DNA of 47,632 bases from Treponema sp. (GCA_017619795.1 JAFZRP010000063.1:1-47632), one strand, 5' to 3'; positions 1 through 8,468 are shown, numbered from the stretch's first letter. The notes: generated from the letters alone by a model not told the origin. Made by a program: numbers and translations.

Positions 1-1083
1 GGAAATCCAACTTATGGTGTTTCTTTATTCAATGACTGGGACGGAAACATGGTTATGTATGTTAAGTCTCTTGCAACAGCTTACTTTGGTTATGATGAGT
101 TTGATTTTGGTCTTTATGATCCAGACACAGGCAAGTTCCATGATTGTCTTGATCCAGACGGACCTTATATGTACACATTGAAGTTCATCAACAAGCTCAA
201 TCAGAAAGGACTTGTAGATCCAGACTCAATGACACAGAAATACAACGGTATGTCAGAAGATTATCAGAACGGAACAGCTTTCTGGAACATTTTCAACTGG
301 ATGGCTTCTGGTACCTATAACTCAGAAAACCACACATCAGCTGGAAAAGCAATGTACCCTGTATGTCCAAAAGATGCTCATCCAATTGTTTACGGACAGA
401 GTGTTTACGGTGGAAACCGCCTTTGGACAATTGGTGCACAGACAGCTTATCCAGAGCTTTGTATGGCAATCATCAACTGGTTCTCAACACCAGAAGGCTT
501 TATGACAACTCAGTATGGTCCACGTGGTGTAACCTGGGATATTAAGAACGGCAAAACATACTTTACTGATTTAGGAAAACTTACATCAGCAGATTCAAAG
601 ACAAATATGCCAGCTCCTTACAAAGGAACTTATGGCGACGGTGCTTTCCAGATCAATAACATCACCTGGAGTTCAGATGCTTACAATCCTCTTACAACAT
701 CAGAAACATACAACAAGATTTCCTGGGAATCTGAACAGCTTCCACCTCAGACAGACATTGAAAAACGCTGGAGAGACTGGGCTAAGGCTTCTACACCAGA
801 CAAATACATGCAGACTACAAATTACCGTGTAAGTCCTGGTTCTTTGTACACAGGTGCCGGTGTTCCAGATGACTTGTCTATGAAATGGAATCAGGTTGCA
901 GAATGTGTAAAGACAGAAACCTGGAATGCTATTTACGCTAAGAATGATGCAGAGTTTGATTCTATCGTAAAGAAGATGATTAAGGATGCAAAATCTTACG
1001 GTTACGATGAATGCTGTGAGCACACACGCAAGCAGGCTGAAAAACGCTTTGCCGCAGAAAAACAGGCTCGCGGTGTAAAATAA
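1..1083 (+). CDS. ABC transporter extracellular sugar-type solute-binding protein, C-terminal part (5' truncated)
   Basis: The frame is open from base 1, so the gene begins upstream of the window; 360 codons are visible before the TAA. The visible part is rich in aromatic residues (Trp, Tyr, Phe) and Asn, as in carbohydrate-binding lobes, and looks like the C-terminal lobe of the LplA/YtcQ-like family 1 solute-binding proteins. A typical stretch runs from about residue 120 to 185 (VYGGNRLWTIG, then NWFSTPEGF). The signal peptide and lipobox must lie upstream. Two DUF624/YesL-like genes follow directly, the usual companions of LplABC-type oligosaccharide importers in Firmicutes and spirochaetes. 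The ligand cannot be read from the sequence. Confidence 0.8.
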   Translation, partial: GNPTYGVSLFNDWDGNMVMYVKSLATAYFGYDEFDFGLYDPDTGKFHDCLDPDGPYMYTLKFINKLNQKGLVDPDSMTQKYNGMSEDYQNGTAFWNIFNWMASGTYNSENHTSAGKAMYPVCPKDAHPIVYGQSVYGGNRLWTIGAQTAYPELCMAIINWFSTPEGFMTTQYGPRGVTWDIKNGKTYFTDLGKLTSADSKTNMPAPYKGTYGDGAFQINNITWSSDAYNPLTTSETYNKISWESEQLPPQTDIEKRWRDWAKASTPDKYMQTTNYRVSPGSLYTGAGVPDDLSMKWNQVAECVKTETWNAIYAKNDAEFDSIVKKMIKDAKSYGYDECCEHTRKQAEKRFAAEKQARGVK

Positions 1084-1119
1084 TCGGTTAGTTTAATTAT
1101 AGGAAGGCTGGATTGTCTT

Positions 1120-1734
1120 ATGGGTATTTTTAACATGGACAGCGGGTTTGCCCGCTTTATGAACAGGGCAATAGATGTTCTGGAATTAAATATTCTCTGG
1201 ATAATTTTCAGCCTTCCAGTTTTTACAATTGGTGCTTCAACCTGTGCGGCTTACTACGTTACCCTTAAAATGGTCGATGAAGAAGAAGGCTATGTTGGAA
1301 AAATGTTTGTAAAAGCCTTTAAGGACAATTTTAAACAGGGAACTTTTTTGTGGCTGCTTACAGGTCCTTCTATTTATGTCTGCTATTTAATGTGGCAGGT
1401 GATTAGCAAAGGTGAGAATATTCATTTTCTTATAATTACCGGCGCAATTCTTTTTACAGCCTTTGTCATTATTTTTTCTCTTTATGCCTTTCCACTTCTT
1501 GCCCGTTATGAAAACTCAATCCCAAAAACAATAAAGAACTCTTTTGCAATTTCAACCATGTATTTTCCAAGAACCCTCTTTATGGTTTTGATTGTAGGTA
1601 TTGAGTGTCTGATTTTTTTATGGAACAGATGGACTATGCTTGCCGGTATTCTGCTTGGGCCAGAGCTTGTTATTTACACTGTAAGCGGCATTACAAAAAG
1701 GATTTTTCTGACTACAGAAAACAATAAAGCTTAG
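1120..1734 (+). CDS. YesL-like DUF624 membrane protein (first copy)
   Basis: A 204-aa integral membrane protein with about five hydrophobic segments (roughly residues 23-46, 75-96, 100-125, 148-170 and 172-192). The family core is seen as PVFTIGASTCAAYYVTLK at the end of the first segment and KAFKDNFKQGT before the second. DUF624 proteins are found next to sugar ABC transporters and their biochemical role is not established. The gene starts 36 nt after the solute-binding protein and has an AGGAAGG Shine-Dalgarno sequence, so it is probably in the same operon. The second copy downstream is a paralogue that keeps the same two motifs. Confidence 0.8.
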   Translation: MGIFNMDSGFARFMNRAIDVLELNILWIIFSLPVFTIGASTCAAYYVTLKMVDEEEGYVGKMFVKAFKDNFKQGTFLWLLTGPSIYVCYLMWQVISKGENIHFLIITGAILFTAFVIIFSLYAFPLLARYENSIPKTIKNSFAISTMYFPRTLFMVLIVGIECLIFLWNRWTMLAGILLGPELVIYTVSGITKRIFLTTENNKA

Positions 1735-1775
1735 AATCTCTTGTTATATTTTCTTTTTCTGTTTAAACTCATCTT

Positions 1776-2468
1776 ATGGAAAAAAATGATTATAGTTTTT
1801 CACAGTTTTTGAAAAACATCCCAAGTTTTGTAATTCTTAATATTCTTTGGGTAGTTTGCAGTATTCCGGTTTTTACAATTGGCGCTTCTACCTGTGCGGC
1901 TTACTACGTTACCCTTAAATTGCTTTGTGATGATGAAGTCACCCTTAACAATACCGCAAAATTGTTTTTTAAAGCTTTTAAAGATAATTTTAAGCAGGGC
2001 ACAATTATGTGGCTTATCACACTTCCTTGTATTGTCGGCTGTTTTTTTATGTGGCGTGCAATTCTGCAAAATGGTGATGTAAATATCATCCTGAAGATTG
2101 GAGCTGCAATTCTTACTTTAATAGCAATTATTATAAATCTTTACACTTATCCGCTGCTTGCCCGCTACGATAACACAATCAAAAAATCAATTATGAACTC
2201 AATTGTAATCAGCATGCTTTATATTGCCCGAACAATTATAGTTGCTGTAGTTGTGGCTGTTGAAATGGCGGTTGCTTTTACAGCTGTTCGCTGGAACATT
2301 TGGCTTATAATTCCGGTTGCGATTATTATTCCGGAGCTTGTGGTTTTTACAATAAGCATGTTTTCTAAAAGAGTTCTTTTGGACTCAGAGAAAAACGGCG
2401 GTTCAATAATTCCTCCGGCAGTACAGATTCAGCAGGAAATTGATGAGAAAGAAACAGAAGAAAAATAA
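1776..2468 (+). CDS. YesL-like DUF624 membrane protein (second copy)
   Basis: A 230-aa paralogue of the preceding gene with the same order of hydrophobic segments and the same GASTCAAYYVTLK and KAFKDNFKQGT motifs, but a longer charged C-terminal tail (about residues 200-230, rich in Glu and Lys). Only 41 nt separate it from the first copy. No clear Shine-Dalgarno sequence precedes the ATG. Part of the motif is identical at the nucleotide level with the first copy over 30 bases. Function is inferred only from family and context: an accessory membrane protein of a carbohydrate import locus. Confidence 0.78.
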   Translation: MEKNDYSFSQFLKNIPSFVILNILWVVCSIPVFTIGASTCAAYYVTLKLLCDDEVTLNNTAKLFFKAFKDNFKQGTIMWLITLPCIVGCFFMWRAILQNGDVNIILKIGAAILTLIAIIINLYTYPLLARYDNTIKKSIMNSIVISMLYIARTIIVAVVVAVEMAVAFTAVRWNIWLIIPVAIIIPELVVFTISMFSKRVLLDSEKNGGSIIPPAVQIQQEIDEKETEEK

Positions 2469-2471
2469 CAA

Positions 2472-2500
2472 TTGTTTTAAGTTTCAAAATGACCTATAAT
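2472..2500 (+). promoter_or_regulatory. Sigma-70-type promoter for the acyltransferase gene
   Basis: TTGTTT at 2472-2477 and TATAAT at 2495-2500, separated by exactly 17 nt, 28 nt before the ATG at 2529, which has an AAGGA ribosome-binding site. This suggests the acyltransferase starts a new transcript, separate from the transporter operon. Confidence 0.6.
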
Positions 2501-2528
2501 GCACAAAAATACAAAATAAAGGAAAATT

Positions 2529-3428
2529 ATGGATACATTAAAATCGAAATACGGTAAGTATTTTGCTGAAATGACAAAGCATTCTCATGCGGCTGCAAAA
2601 ATTGACGAAACCTGCGTTTTTCAGGAAGCAAACTGGGAAACTCGAAAATATATGGATATTCTGCTCAAGGATAATGTTCTTCCAGGTTCAGGGCTTGGAA
2701 ATGTAGAACACTTCAAGGCTTTTTATGATGCTATAAAGGAAGGCAAGCGCGGACTTTTTATGCTGGAGCATTATTCAAACATGGATTTACCTGCCTTTAT
2801 TTATCTGCTTGAACAGCAGGGCGAAGAATGGGCAAAGGATCTGGCTGGAAGAATTGTTGCAATTGCCGGAATGAAGCTGAACGAGGCTGACCCTGGTGTT
2901 CGTGCGTTTACAGAAAGCTTTACTCGTGTTGTTGTTTACCCTTCACGCAGCTTAAATGCTGTAGAGAACAAAGATATTTCTGATGAGGAAAAGCTTGAAG
3001 AAGAGAAGCGGGCTAAGAAAATCAACTTTGCGGCTATGCGCGCTATGGATGGTTGTAAAAGACGCGGACAGGTTATTGCGGTTTTCCCAAGTGGAACTCG
3101 CTATCGACCTGGTAAGCCTGAAACTAAAAAAGGCCTGCGCGAAATGGACAGCTATCTTCGTCTTTTTGATATAATGATTCTTGTTTCTATAAACGGAAAC
3201 TGTCTGCGAATCAATCCTGAAAGTCCTGATGATATGCTTTCTGATATTGTTGTTCCAGATACAATTACTATGACGGCAAGTCAGATTATTGAGTGCAAGA
3301 AGTTCCGAAACGAGGTGCTTGCAACGCTGCCGGAGGATTGTCCGGATCCTAAGGTTGAAACTGTTGCCGCTGTGATGAAGATAATGGAAGGCTTGCATTA
3401 TCAGGCAGAACTGAAACTTGGAAAATAG
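2529..3428 (+). CDS. PlsC-like glycerolipid acyltransferase
   Basis: A 299-aa protein of the glycerolipid acyltransferase superfamily. It has the catalytic HX4D motif as EHYSNMD (His81, Asp86) and the phosphate-binding block as FPSGTR (186-191), a variant of the usual FPEGTR. The family moves an acyl chain onto glycerol-3-phosphate or lysophosphatidate at the inner face of the membrane. The long insert between the two motifs (about 100 residues, with a charged helix near 150-165) is larger than in short PlsC enzymes and resembles GPAT-like members, so whether it works at sn-1 or sn-2 is open. No transmembrane helix is obvious. The phosphatidylserine synthase gene lies nearby, consistent with phospholipid synthesis. 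Confidence 0.75.
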   Translation: MDTLKSKYGKYFAEMTKHSHAAAKIDETCVFQEANWETRKYMDILLKDNVLPGSGLGNVEHFKAFYDAIKEGKRGLFMLEHYSNMDLPAFIYLLEQQGEEWAKDLAGRIVAIAGMKLNEADPGVRAFTESFTRVVVYPSRSLNAVENKDISDEEKLEEEKRAKKINFAAMRAMDGCKRRGQVIAVFPSGTRYRPGKPETKKGLREMDSYLRLFDIMILVSINGNCLRINPESPDDMLSDIVVPDTITMTASQIIECKKFRNEVLATLPEDCPDPKVETVAAVMKIMEGLHYQAELKLGK

Positions 3429-3448
3429 ACTAAACACAGGAGTATAAA

Positions 3449-4177
3449 ATGAAGATTACAGATTTGAAAAAAGAGCTTAGCAGCACAACTTATCCTGGAC
3501 GCGGTATAATTGCCGGTCTTTCCGCTGATGGAAAATACGCTGTTTCTGCTTACTGGACAATGGGACGAAGTGCCGGTAGCCGCAACCGTATTTTTGCAGT
3601 TGATGATGAAAATGGAAGCGAGGTTGTCCGCACAAAGCCTTTTGATCCTTCGCTTATTGCCGGCGATCCAAGTCTGATTATTTATGCAGCAGTTCGATCA
3701 CTGGGTGACAGAACAATTGTTACAAACGGCGACCAGACAGACACAATCTACGAAGGCTTAAGCAAGAGACTTACTTTTGAACAGTCTTTACGTTGCCGTA
3801 AATATGAACACGATGCTCCAAATTATACTCCACGTATTTCATCACTCCTTGATATTACAGGCGGAAAATACGAATATTCACTCTCTATCTTAAAGAGTGA
3901 TGATGGAAATCCTGAAAATACTTTGCGGTTTACTTATACTTACGATAATCCACAGAAGGGTGAAGGTCACTATATCCACACTTATATGGGCGACGGCAAC
4001 CCGCTCCCAAGCTTTGAAGGAGAGCCTGTAAAGCTTGGAATTAACGGCAACATTGATGAGCTTACAAATACAATCTGGGGCGCCTTAAACGAAGAAAACA
4101 AGGTTTCCCTTTTTGTCCGCTTTATCGAAATCGCCACTGGAAAATACGAAGAGCGTATTGTAAATAAAAATAAATGA
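3449..4177 (+). CDS. PurO-like IMP cyclohydrolase family protein
   Basis: A 242-aa protein with the characteristic N-terminal block of the IMP cyclohydrolase family (PF07826): YPGRGIIAGLS near residues 16-26 and YWTMGRSAGSRNRIF near 36-50. In archaea PurO closes the last ring of IMP from FAICAR. In bacteria this single-domain form stands in for the PurH cyclohydrolase domain. The gene starts 20 nt after the acyltransferase with an AGGAG site, so the two are likely co-transcribed. No other purine genes lie nearby. Family assignment is firm; the exact reaction in this organism is inferred. Confidence 0.8.
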   Translation: MKITDLKKELSSTTYPGRGIIAGLSADGKYAVSAYWTMGRSAGSRNRIFAVDDENGSEVVRTKPFDPSLIAGDPSLIIYAAVRSLGDRTIVTNGDQTDTIYEGLSKRLTFEQSLRCRKYEHDAPNYTPRISSLLDITGGKYEYSLSILKSDDGNPENTLRFTYTYDNPQKGEGHYIHTYMGDGNPLPSFEGEPVKLGINGNIDELTNTIWGALNEENKVSLFVRFIEIATGKYEERIVNKNK

Positions 4178-4209
4178 TATTTGCCGATAGAACTAAACTG
4201 TGTTAAAAT
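4161..4209 (+). promoter_or_regulatory. Promoter region of pssA: sigma-70 boxes overlapping a sigma-28-like match
   Basis: TTGCCG (4181-4186), 17 nt, TAAAAT (4204-4209) gives a reasonable sigma-70 promoter. The same DNA reads TAAA (4165-4168), 14 nt, GCCGATAG (4183-4190), close to the flagellar sigma-28 consensus TAAA-N15-GCCGATAA. Which one is used cannot be decided from sequence alone. Confidence 0.45.
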
Positions 4210-4237
4210 AGAAATAATACAAAAACAGGATCTGTAA

Positions 4238-4921
4238 ATGACAGGTGTTTACGATTACACAGTTATATTGACTTACCTTTCTTTAATCTCGGCAAATATT
4301 GGAATCTTTGTGGCCTTAAGCGACAACAAAATCTATGCGGCGGCCTTATGTCTTATGCTTTCCGGCTTGTTTGACGCTTTTGACGGAAAAGTTGCGCGCA
4401 CAAAGAAAAACCGCACCGACTACGAGCGTAAGTTTGGCATTCAGATTGATTCTCTTACAGATGTTGTGGCTTTTGGTGTGCTTCCTGCCTGTATTTCTGT
4501 TGGAATGATTAAGCAGTCTGAACTGTTCCAGATTGATTCAAAAATCCTGAGGTTTTCCTGCTGCTTTGTAATTGTTCTTTACGTGGTTTCTGCCGTAATC
4601 CGCCTGGCTCACTTTAATGTAATAGAAGATGAACGACAACTTGCCGAGGGCGGAGTGAACCGTTTTTACACTGGTGTACCGGTAACGGCTGCCGCTTTGG
4701 TTTTTCCTACAATCCTTTTGGTACAGTACGTTACCCAAACCGATTTAACTTTTATTTATCTTATTTTTATAATTGTTACAGGCTTTGCCTTTATTTCTAC
4801 CGTACACGTTTCAAAGCCAAAAGACAGACATATTTTCTTAATGATTGCCATTGGTGTTATAGAAATTGCAATCGTAATTCTTGTATGGCGGTTTGGTCAC
4901 AAGCAGCCGCTTAATTTATAG
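4238..4921 (+). CDS. pssA: CDP-diacylglycerol--serine O-phosphatidyltransferase
   Basis: A 227-aa multi-pass membrane enzyme of the CDP-alcohol phosphatidyltransferase family. The signature DG-x2-AR ... G-x3-D-x3-D is present at about residues 46-80 (DAFDGKVAR, then GIQIDSLTD). The gap between AR and G is 12 residues rather than the usual 8, which I believe is a feature of a clostridial/spirochaete PssA subgroup. About six further hydrophobic segments follow. The family condenses CDP-diacylglycerol with serine to phosphatidylserine; the serine specificity is inferred from resemblance to PssA rather than PgsA. The stop TAG touches the next gene's 5' region. Confidence 0.82.
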   Translation: MTGVYDYTVILTYLSLISANIGIFVALSDNKIYAAALCLMLSGLFDAFDGKVARTKKNRTDYERKFGIQIDSLTDVVAFGVLPACISVGMIKQSELFQIDSKILRFSCCFVIVLYVVSAVIRLAHFNVIEDERQLAEGGVNRFYTGVPVTAAALVFPTILLVQYVTQTDLTFIYLIFIIVTGFAFISTVHVSKPKDRHIFLMIAIGVIEIAIVILVWRFGHKQPLNL

Positions 4922-4932
4922 TTTTGGCTTTA

Positions 4933-5781
4933 ATGGAAAACGCCCTTACAATTCCACCTCAAACAAAACAACTGCTCATCTCGCTTGCTCAAAAATACGA
5001 GGTTGAAGCCTTTACTCAGGAAGATCCAAGCCAGTTTCTTCGCTGGTATTCTTCCCCTGCTGATATTGAACCGGCTTGTTTTATAGCGGCAATGCTTTCT
5101 TTTGGCAATCGTAAGCAGTTTATTCCAAAAATACGGCAGATTTTTGAGCTGGCAGATAAGGCGGGCGGTATGGCTTTGTGGCTAAAAAGCGGGCGGTATA
5201 AGTGTGATTTTGAACAATCCGACCGTAAGTTTTACCGTTTTTATTCGTATTCTGATATGTTGGATTTGTTTTCGGCACTGGCACAGATTTTGCAAGAACA
5301 TTCCACTCTGGGAGAGGCAATCAATGAGTTTTGTGCCAGCTGTATAAATGATGCAAAAACAGATGTTTCTAATGGCACACATAATTCTGTTGCTACTGGT
5401 AAAACTGGTAACAATAGCAACATTCTTCTTTCAGTTCTCCACTTCTTTCAACTTCGTTTTGCAATTGCTTCCATCGTTCCCAAAGGAAAGATTTCTGCCA
5501 ACAAACGCATTTTTATGTTCCTCCGCTGGATGGTTCGTCAAAACTCCCCTGTAGACCTTGGTTTGTGGACTTGGTTCCCACAGTCTGAGCTCATAATCCC
5601 TTTAGACGTACACGTGCTTCAGGAAGCCAAAAAACTTGAGCTCATACCGCCCACAGCTCCTGCTTCCTTCAAAACAGCTCAACTACTCACTGTCCGTCTT
5701 AAACAAATCTGGCCACAAGACCCCTGCAAAGGAGATTTTGCCTTGTTTGGTTTAGGTATTGATGTGACGGAAAATGTTTAG
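4933..5781 (+). CDS. TIGR02757 family protein (DUF2400)
   Basis: A roughly 282-aa soluble protein matching the TIGR02757 family by its N-terminal block (FLRWYSSPADIEPACFIAAML, in two parts around residues 32-52), the FYRFYS block near 100 and the C-terminal LFGLGID. The biochemical function of the family is not known. I chose the ATG at 4933; a TTG at 4924 in the same frame would add three residues, and neither has a clear Shine-Dalgarno sequence. It starts just after pssA, so it is probably translated from the same message. The last part (residues 140-160) is unusually rich in Asn/Thr/Ser compared with the rest. Confidence 0.75.
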   Translation: MENALTIPPQTKQLLISLAQKYEVEAFTQEDPSQFLRWYSSPADIEPACFIAAMLSFGNRKQFIPKIRQIFELADKAGGMALWLKSGRYKCDFEQSDRKFYRFYSYSDMLDLFSALAQILQEHSTLGEAINEFCASCINDAKTDVSNGTHNSVATGKTGNNSNILLSVLHFFQLRFAIASIVPKGKISANKRIFMFLRWMVRQNSPVDLGLWTWFPQSELIIPLDVHVLQEAKKLELIPPTAPASFKTAQLLTVRLKQIWPQDPCKGDFALFGLGIDVTENV

Positions 5782-5788
5782 AAGTAAG

Positions 5789-6148
5789 TTATTTGACTGT
5801 ATCTTTTTTTGAAGTTTCTGCGGCACTGTGAATCATTGTTTCTATTGGTTTTAATAATTCTGGTGGAAGAGAGTCCAAGTCATTTACAACTTTTTTGTAT
5901 TTACGGTAGGTATCAAAATCTGAGTAAAGTTTTTGTTCAGGATTTACAGAATCTTCTCCAGTAACTAAAAACTCTACTGTGGTTCCCAAAGCCTTTGCCA
6001 GTTTTACAGCAACTTCTGCGTTTGGAATTACAGCACGGCTGTCTAGATAAGAATCAATTGTTCTTTTATTAATTTTTGTGATTGCAGACAATTCTTTTAT
6101 TCTCAAGCCTTTGTATTCAATTATGTCTTTAAGATTCTCTCTAAACAT
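5789..6148 (-). CDS. Cro/CI-type (XRE) helix-turn-helix regulator
   Basis: A 119-aa DNA-binding protein. Residues about 7-65 form an HTH_3 domain: a helix with LRIKELSAITKINKRTIDSYL as the turn and recognition region, then AVKLAKALGTTVEFLVTG. The C-terminal half (YRKYKKVVNDLDSLPPELL) is a short helical tail that resembles the tail of the regulator at 38105, so the two belong to one local family. It is convergent with the TIGR02757 gene and divergent from the lipoprotein gene. Two palindromes lie 10-57 nt upstream of its start, suggesting autoregulation. Its target could be the lipoprotein, itself, or both. Confidence 0.8.
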   Translation of the reverse strand: MFRENLKDIIEYKGLRIKELSAITKINKRTIDSYLDSRAVIPNAEVAVKLAKALGTTVEFLVTGEDSVNPEQKLYSDFDTYRKYKKVVNDLDSLPPELLKPIETMIHSAAETSKKDTVK

Positions 6149-6157
6149 AATCTAACA

Positions 6158-6175
6158 ATACCATTATTTTGGTAT
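6158..6175. promoter_or_regulatory. Operator-like inverted repeat ATACCA-N6-TGGTAT
   Basis: Perfect 6-bp arms around a 6-nt AT-rich centre, placed 10 nt upstream of the regulator's start codon, where it would overlap a -10 region on the minus strand. The position is typical of an autoregulatory Cro/CI operator. Binding is inferred. Confidence 0.45.
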
Positions 6176-6189
6176 ATTTTTGTTGTTAT

Positions 6190-6205
6190 AACTAATATAT
6201 TAGTT
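6190..6205. promoter_or_regulatory. 16-bp perfect palindrome AACTAATATATTAGTT
   Basis: A perfect palindrome in the 223-bp divergent region between the regulator (minus) and the lipoprotein (plus). It lies 15 bp from the other inverted repeat but has a different half-site, so it may serve a different protein or the other direction. The rest of this gap is AT-rich. It holds a small hairpin (CTTATC-GTT-GATAAG, 6313-6327) and the GGAGG ribosome-binding site of the lipoprotein, and nothing else recognisable. Confidence 0.4.
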
Positions 6206-6371
6206 TATAATTTAGTGTGTAAAAATGTTAGTATGAAATTTAGAGGGTTATGATTTTAGTATGTATTTATTAAAGTAGATAGAACTAGCAAGGATGATGG
6301 TGTAACACACTACTTATCGTTGATAAGGTAAATCTCTAAAGAGTTCTTATTATAGTTTTGGAGGAATAACT

Positions 6372-8417
6372 ATGAAAAAGATTAGATTTTTTGTTCTTTC
6401 ACTAATGTTAGGTTGTTTAATTTCATGTTCAGATTATTTAAACGATAATTCAGAAACAACGTTATTTTATTCAAACGAGTATCTTGAAATTGTTGTAAAG
6501 AAATCTTCCTCACGATCTTCTTATTATGCCTTTTCTGAAATTGCAACTTATGATCTTGTTTGTTCATTTGAAGATTCATCAATTGAGACACTAACTGTGA
6601 AACTAGAATCAACAGATACTTATAGTTTTAATGTTTTTAAGGATTGTTCTGTTACACTTGATGTTACAGGGTATAATGCAGTATCTAAGAAAATAGCACA
6701 TGGTTCTAAAGCGGTAACATTCACGGTCGGAAATGATATTGTTGTAACTGTACCTATTGATATGCTAGAAAAGTCAACAGAAGTAACAGTTGTTATTGAA
6801 CCAAGCAATAAAACTTCCGATAAGAATTTTATCATTAAGAACATAGAATACATAAAAACTGGATTAACTACAGTTATTTCTGAAGCAGATGGAACTAAAA
6901 CTATAAAAGGAAGTTTTTCTTCAGGTCCATTTATTTCAAACAGAACAATCGTATTATCACCTTTTGAAATTGGAAAATATGAAGTAACACAAGAATTCTT
7001 TAATGCTGTTATGGGAACTAATCCAAGTTGTTGTACAAAATCAATATCTAATGAAGACACAAAATTAAAACCTGTTGATTCTGCTAATTGGTATCAGGTT
7101 ATTGCTTTCTGTAATAAATTAAGCATTATATGCGGATTTGATACGGTTTATTCTGTTGAAGGAATTAAGGATTGGGGGGATCTTTCTTATAATGATATTC
7201 CATCATCATACAATTCTTCTTGGCAAAATTTAACTATTGATTTAACAAAGAATGGATATAGATTACCAACAGAAGCAGAATGGGAATTTGCAGCCAGAGG
7301 AGGAGATAATTCTGAATCTGACTGGAATTATATTTATGCTGGAGGTAATAATTATTCATCTGTTGCCTGGTCTTTTGAAAACAGTTCTTCATCCTCACAT
7401 GAAGTGGGATTGAAAGAACCTAATAGATTGGGGCTTTATGATATGAGTGGAAATGCTTATGAATGGTGCTCTGATTTTTATACAGATATAAGCTCATCAG
7501 ATACTACGATAAAAAATCCTGTTGTTATTAGTGGAAGTTATCGGGTACAAAGAAGTGGTGCTTGGAAAGATCCTTCTGATCATACATTATTATCTATGCG
7601 AAGAACTGATGCTTGTGGAGGTGGTGATTCAGCTCATTGGGAAGATTGGGGATTCCGTTTATGTCGTAATTTAGGTACACGGACTAAAGATGATGTTACT
7701 TACATACAAGGAAATTCTAAAGATAATTCAAATAAAGATTCTGATTCCGTAAATTATGATTCGAAATCTATAAATTTTTCAGTTGACAATTCTAGTACTT
7801 ATAATTTAACAGCTATTTCAAAACCTTATATTCTTTATTCAGGTTCAACACCAATAGCTATGATTATTCTTGAAGATGAAAAGTTCTATTATGGAATTAG
7901 TTTAAATGCATCTGACAATGCAACAAATTGGTCGAAAAATGATGTTGGATATTATTCAGATATTGCATGTGCAACAAGTGATGTTATGAATGGATTTAAA
8001 GGTGATAGAGAAGGTTATGATAACTGGGAAGTTATAAAAAAATATGATTCAGTTTATACAGCTGATTCTTATTTGAAAGAGTATTATCCTCCATACTATT
8101 TTGTTTTAAATTATGCAAAGAACAATAATCTACCAGAAGAATATTCTGAAGGTTGGTATTTGCCAACTATATATGAGATTTTTCAAGTGTATTACAATGT
8201 TGATGCAATAAAAAAAGTTTTTAATGATGCAGGAATAAATACAAATTTATTTACTGTAAGAGGTTTTTGGTCATCATCACAAGCAATGCGTGGTGTAAAG
8301 TCTGATATGTGTGATTTTCCAAATAGTCTTACGGCATCTGAGCCAGGAGGAGATTTTTGTAGTGGACGATGCTGGGAATCTAATTATTGTTTTGCAATGA
8401 GAAGGTTTTCTAAGTAA
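6372..8417 (+). CDS. Large lipoprotein with FGE-sulfatase (SUMF1-like) domain and C-terminal Lcl/DUF1566-like domain
   Basis: A 681-aa exported lipoprotein. The signal peptide ends in a lipobox with Cys19 (LISC). Residues about 20-150 are Ser/Thr/Val-rich and look like a beta-sandwich. Residues about 195-430 form a formylglycine-generating-enzyme-like fold: PFEIGKYEVTQEFF, then LPTEAEWEFAARGG, GLYDMSGNAYEWCSDF and WGFRLCRN. Residues about 590-681 carry a second similar module (GWYLPTIYEIF, GFWSSSQ, CFAMRRF), as in DUF1566/Lcl proteins. The catalytic Cys pair of true FGE is not evident, so a binding or structural surface role is more likely than sulfatase activation. It has a strong GGAGG site. 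Codon use is AT-rich, unlike the flanking housekeeping genes. Confidence 0.8.
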   Translation: MKKIRFFVLSLMLGCLISCSDYLNDNSETTLFYSNEYLEIVVKKSSSRSSYYAFSEIATYDLVCSFEDSSIETLTVKLESTDTYSFNVFKDCSVTLDVTGYNAVSKKIAHGSKAVTFTVGNDIVVTVPIDMLEKSTEVTVVIEPSNKTSDKNFIIKNIEYIKTGLTTVISEADGTKTIKGSFSSGPFISNRTIVLSPFEIGKYEVTQEFFNAVMGTNPSCCTKSISNEDTKLKPVDSANWYQVIAFCNKLSIICGFDTVYSVEGIKDWGDLSYNDIPSSYNSSWQNLTIDLTKNGYRLPTEAEWEFAARGGDNSESDWNYIYAGGNNYSSVAWSFENSSSSSHEVGLKEPNRLGLYDMSGNAYEWCSDFYTDISSSDTTIKNPVVISGSYRVQRSGAWKDPSDHTLLSMRRTDACGGGDSAHWEDWGFRLCRNLGTRTKDDVTYIQGNSKDNSNKDSDSVNYDSKSINFSVDNSSTYNLTAISKPYILYSGSTPIAMIILEDEKFYYGISLNASDNATNWSKNDVGYYSDIACATSDVMNGFKGDREGYDNWEVIKKYDSVYTADSYLKEYYPPYYFVLNYAKNNNLPEEYSEGWYLPTIYEIFQVYYNVDAIKKVFNDAGINTNLFTVRGFWSSSQAMRGVKSDMCDFPNSLTASEPGGDFCSGRCWESNYCFAMRRFSK

Positions 8418-8432
8418 ATCAAAAAACGACTC

Positions 8433-8461
8433 TTGACTTTTAAACTATGTTACCATATATT
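8433..8461 (+). promoter_or_regulatory. Promoter of the type III antitoxin RNA
   Basis: TTGACT (8433-8438), 17 nt, TATATT (8456-8461): one of the best promoter matches in the window. Transcription would begin about 8468, at the first base of the first antitoxin repeat (8469). Confidence 0.7.
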
Positions 8462-8468
8462 TAAATTA

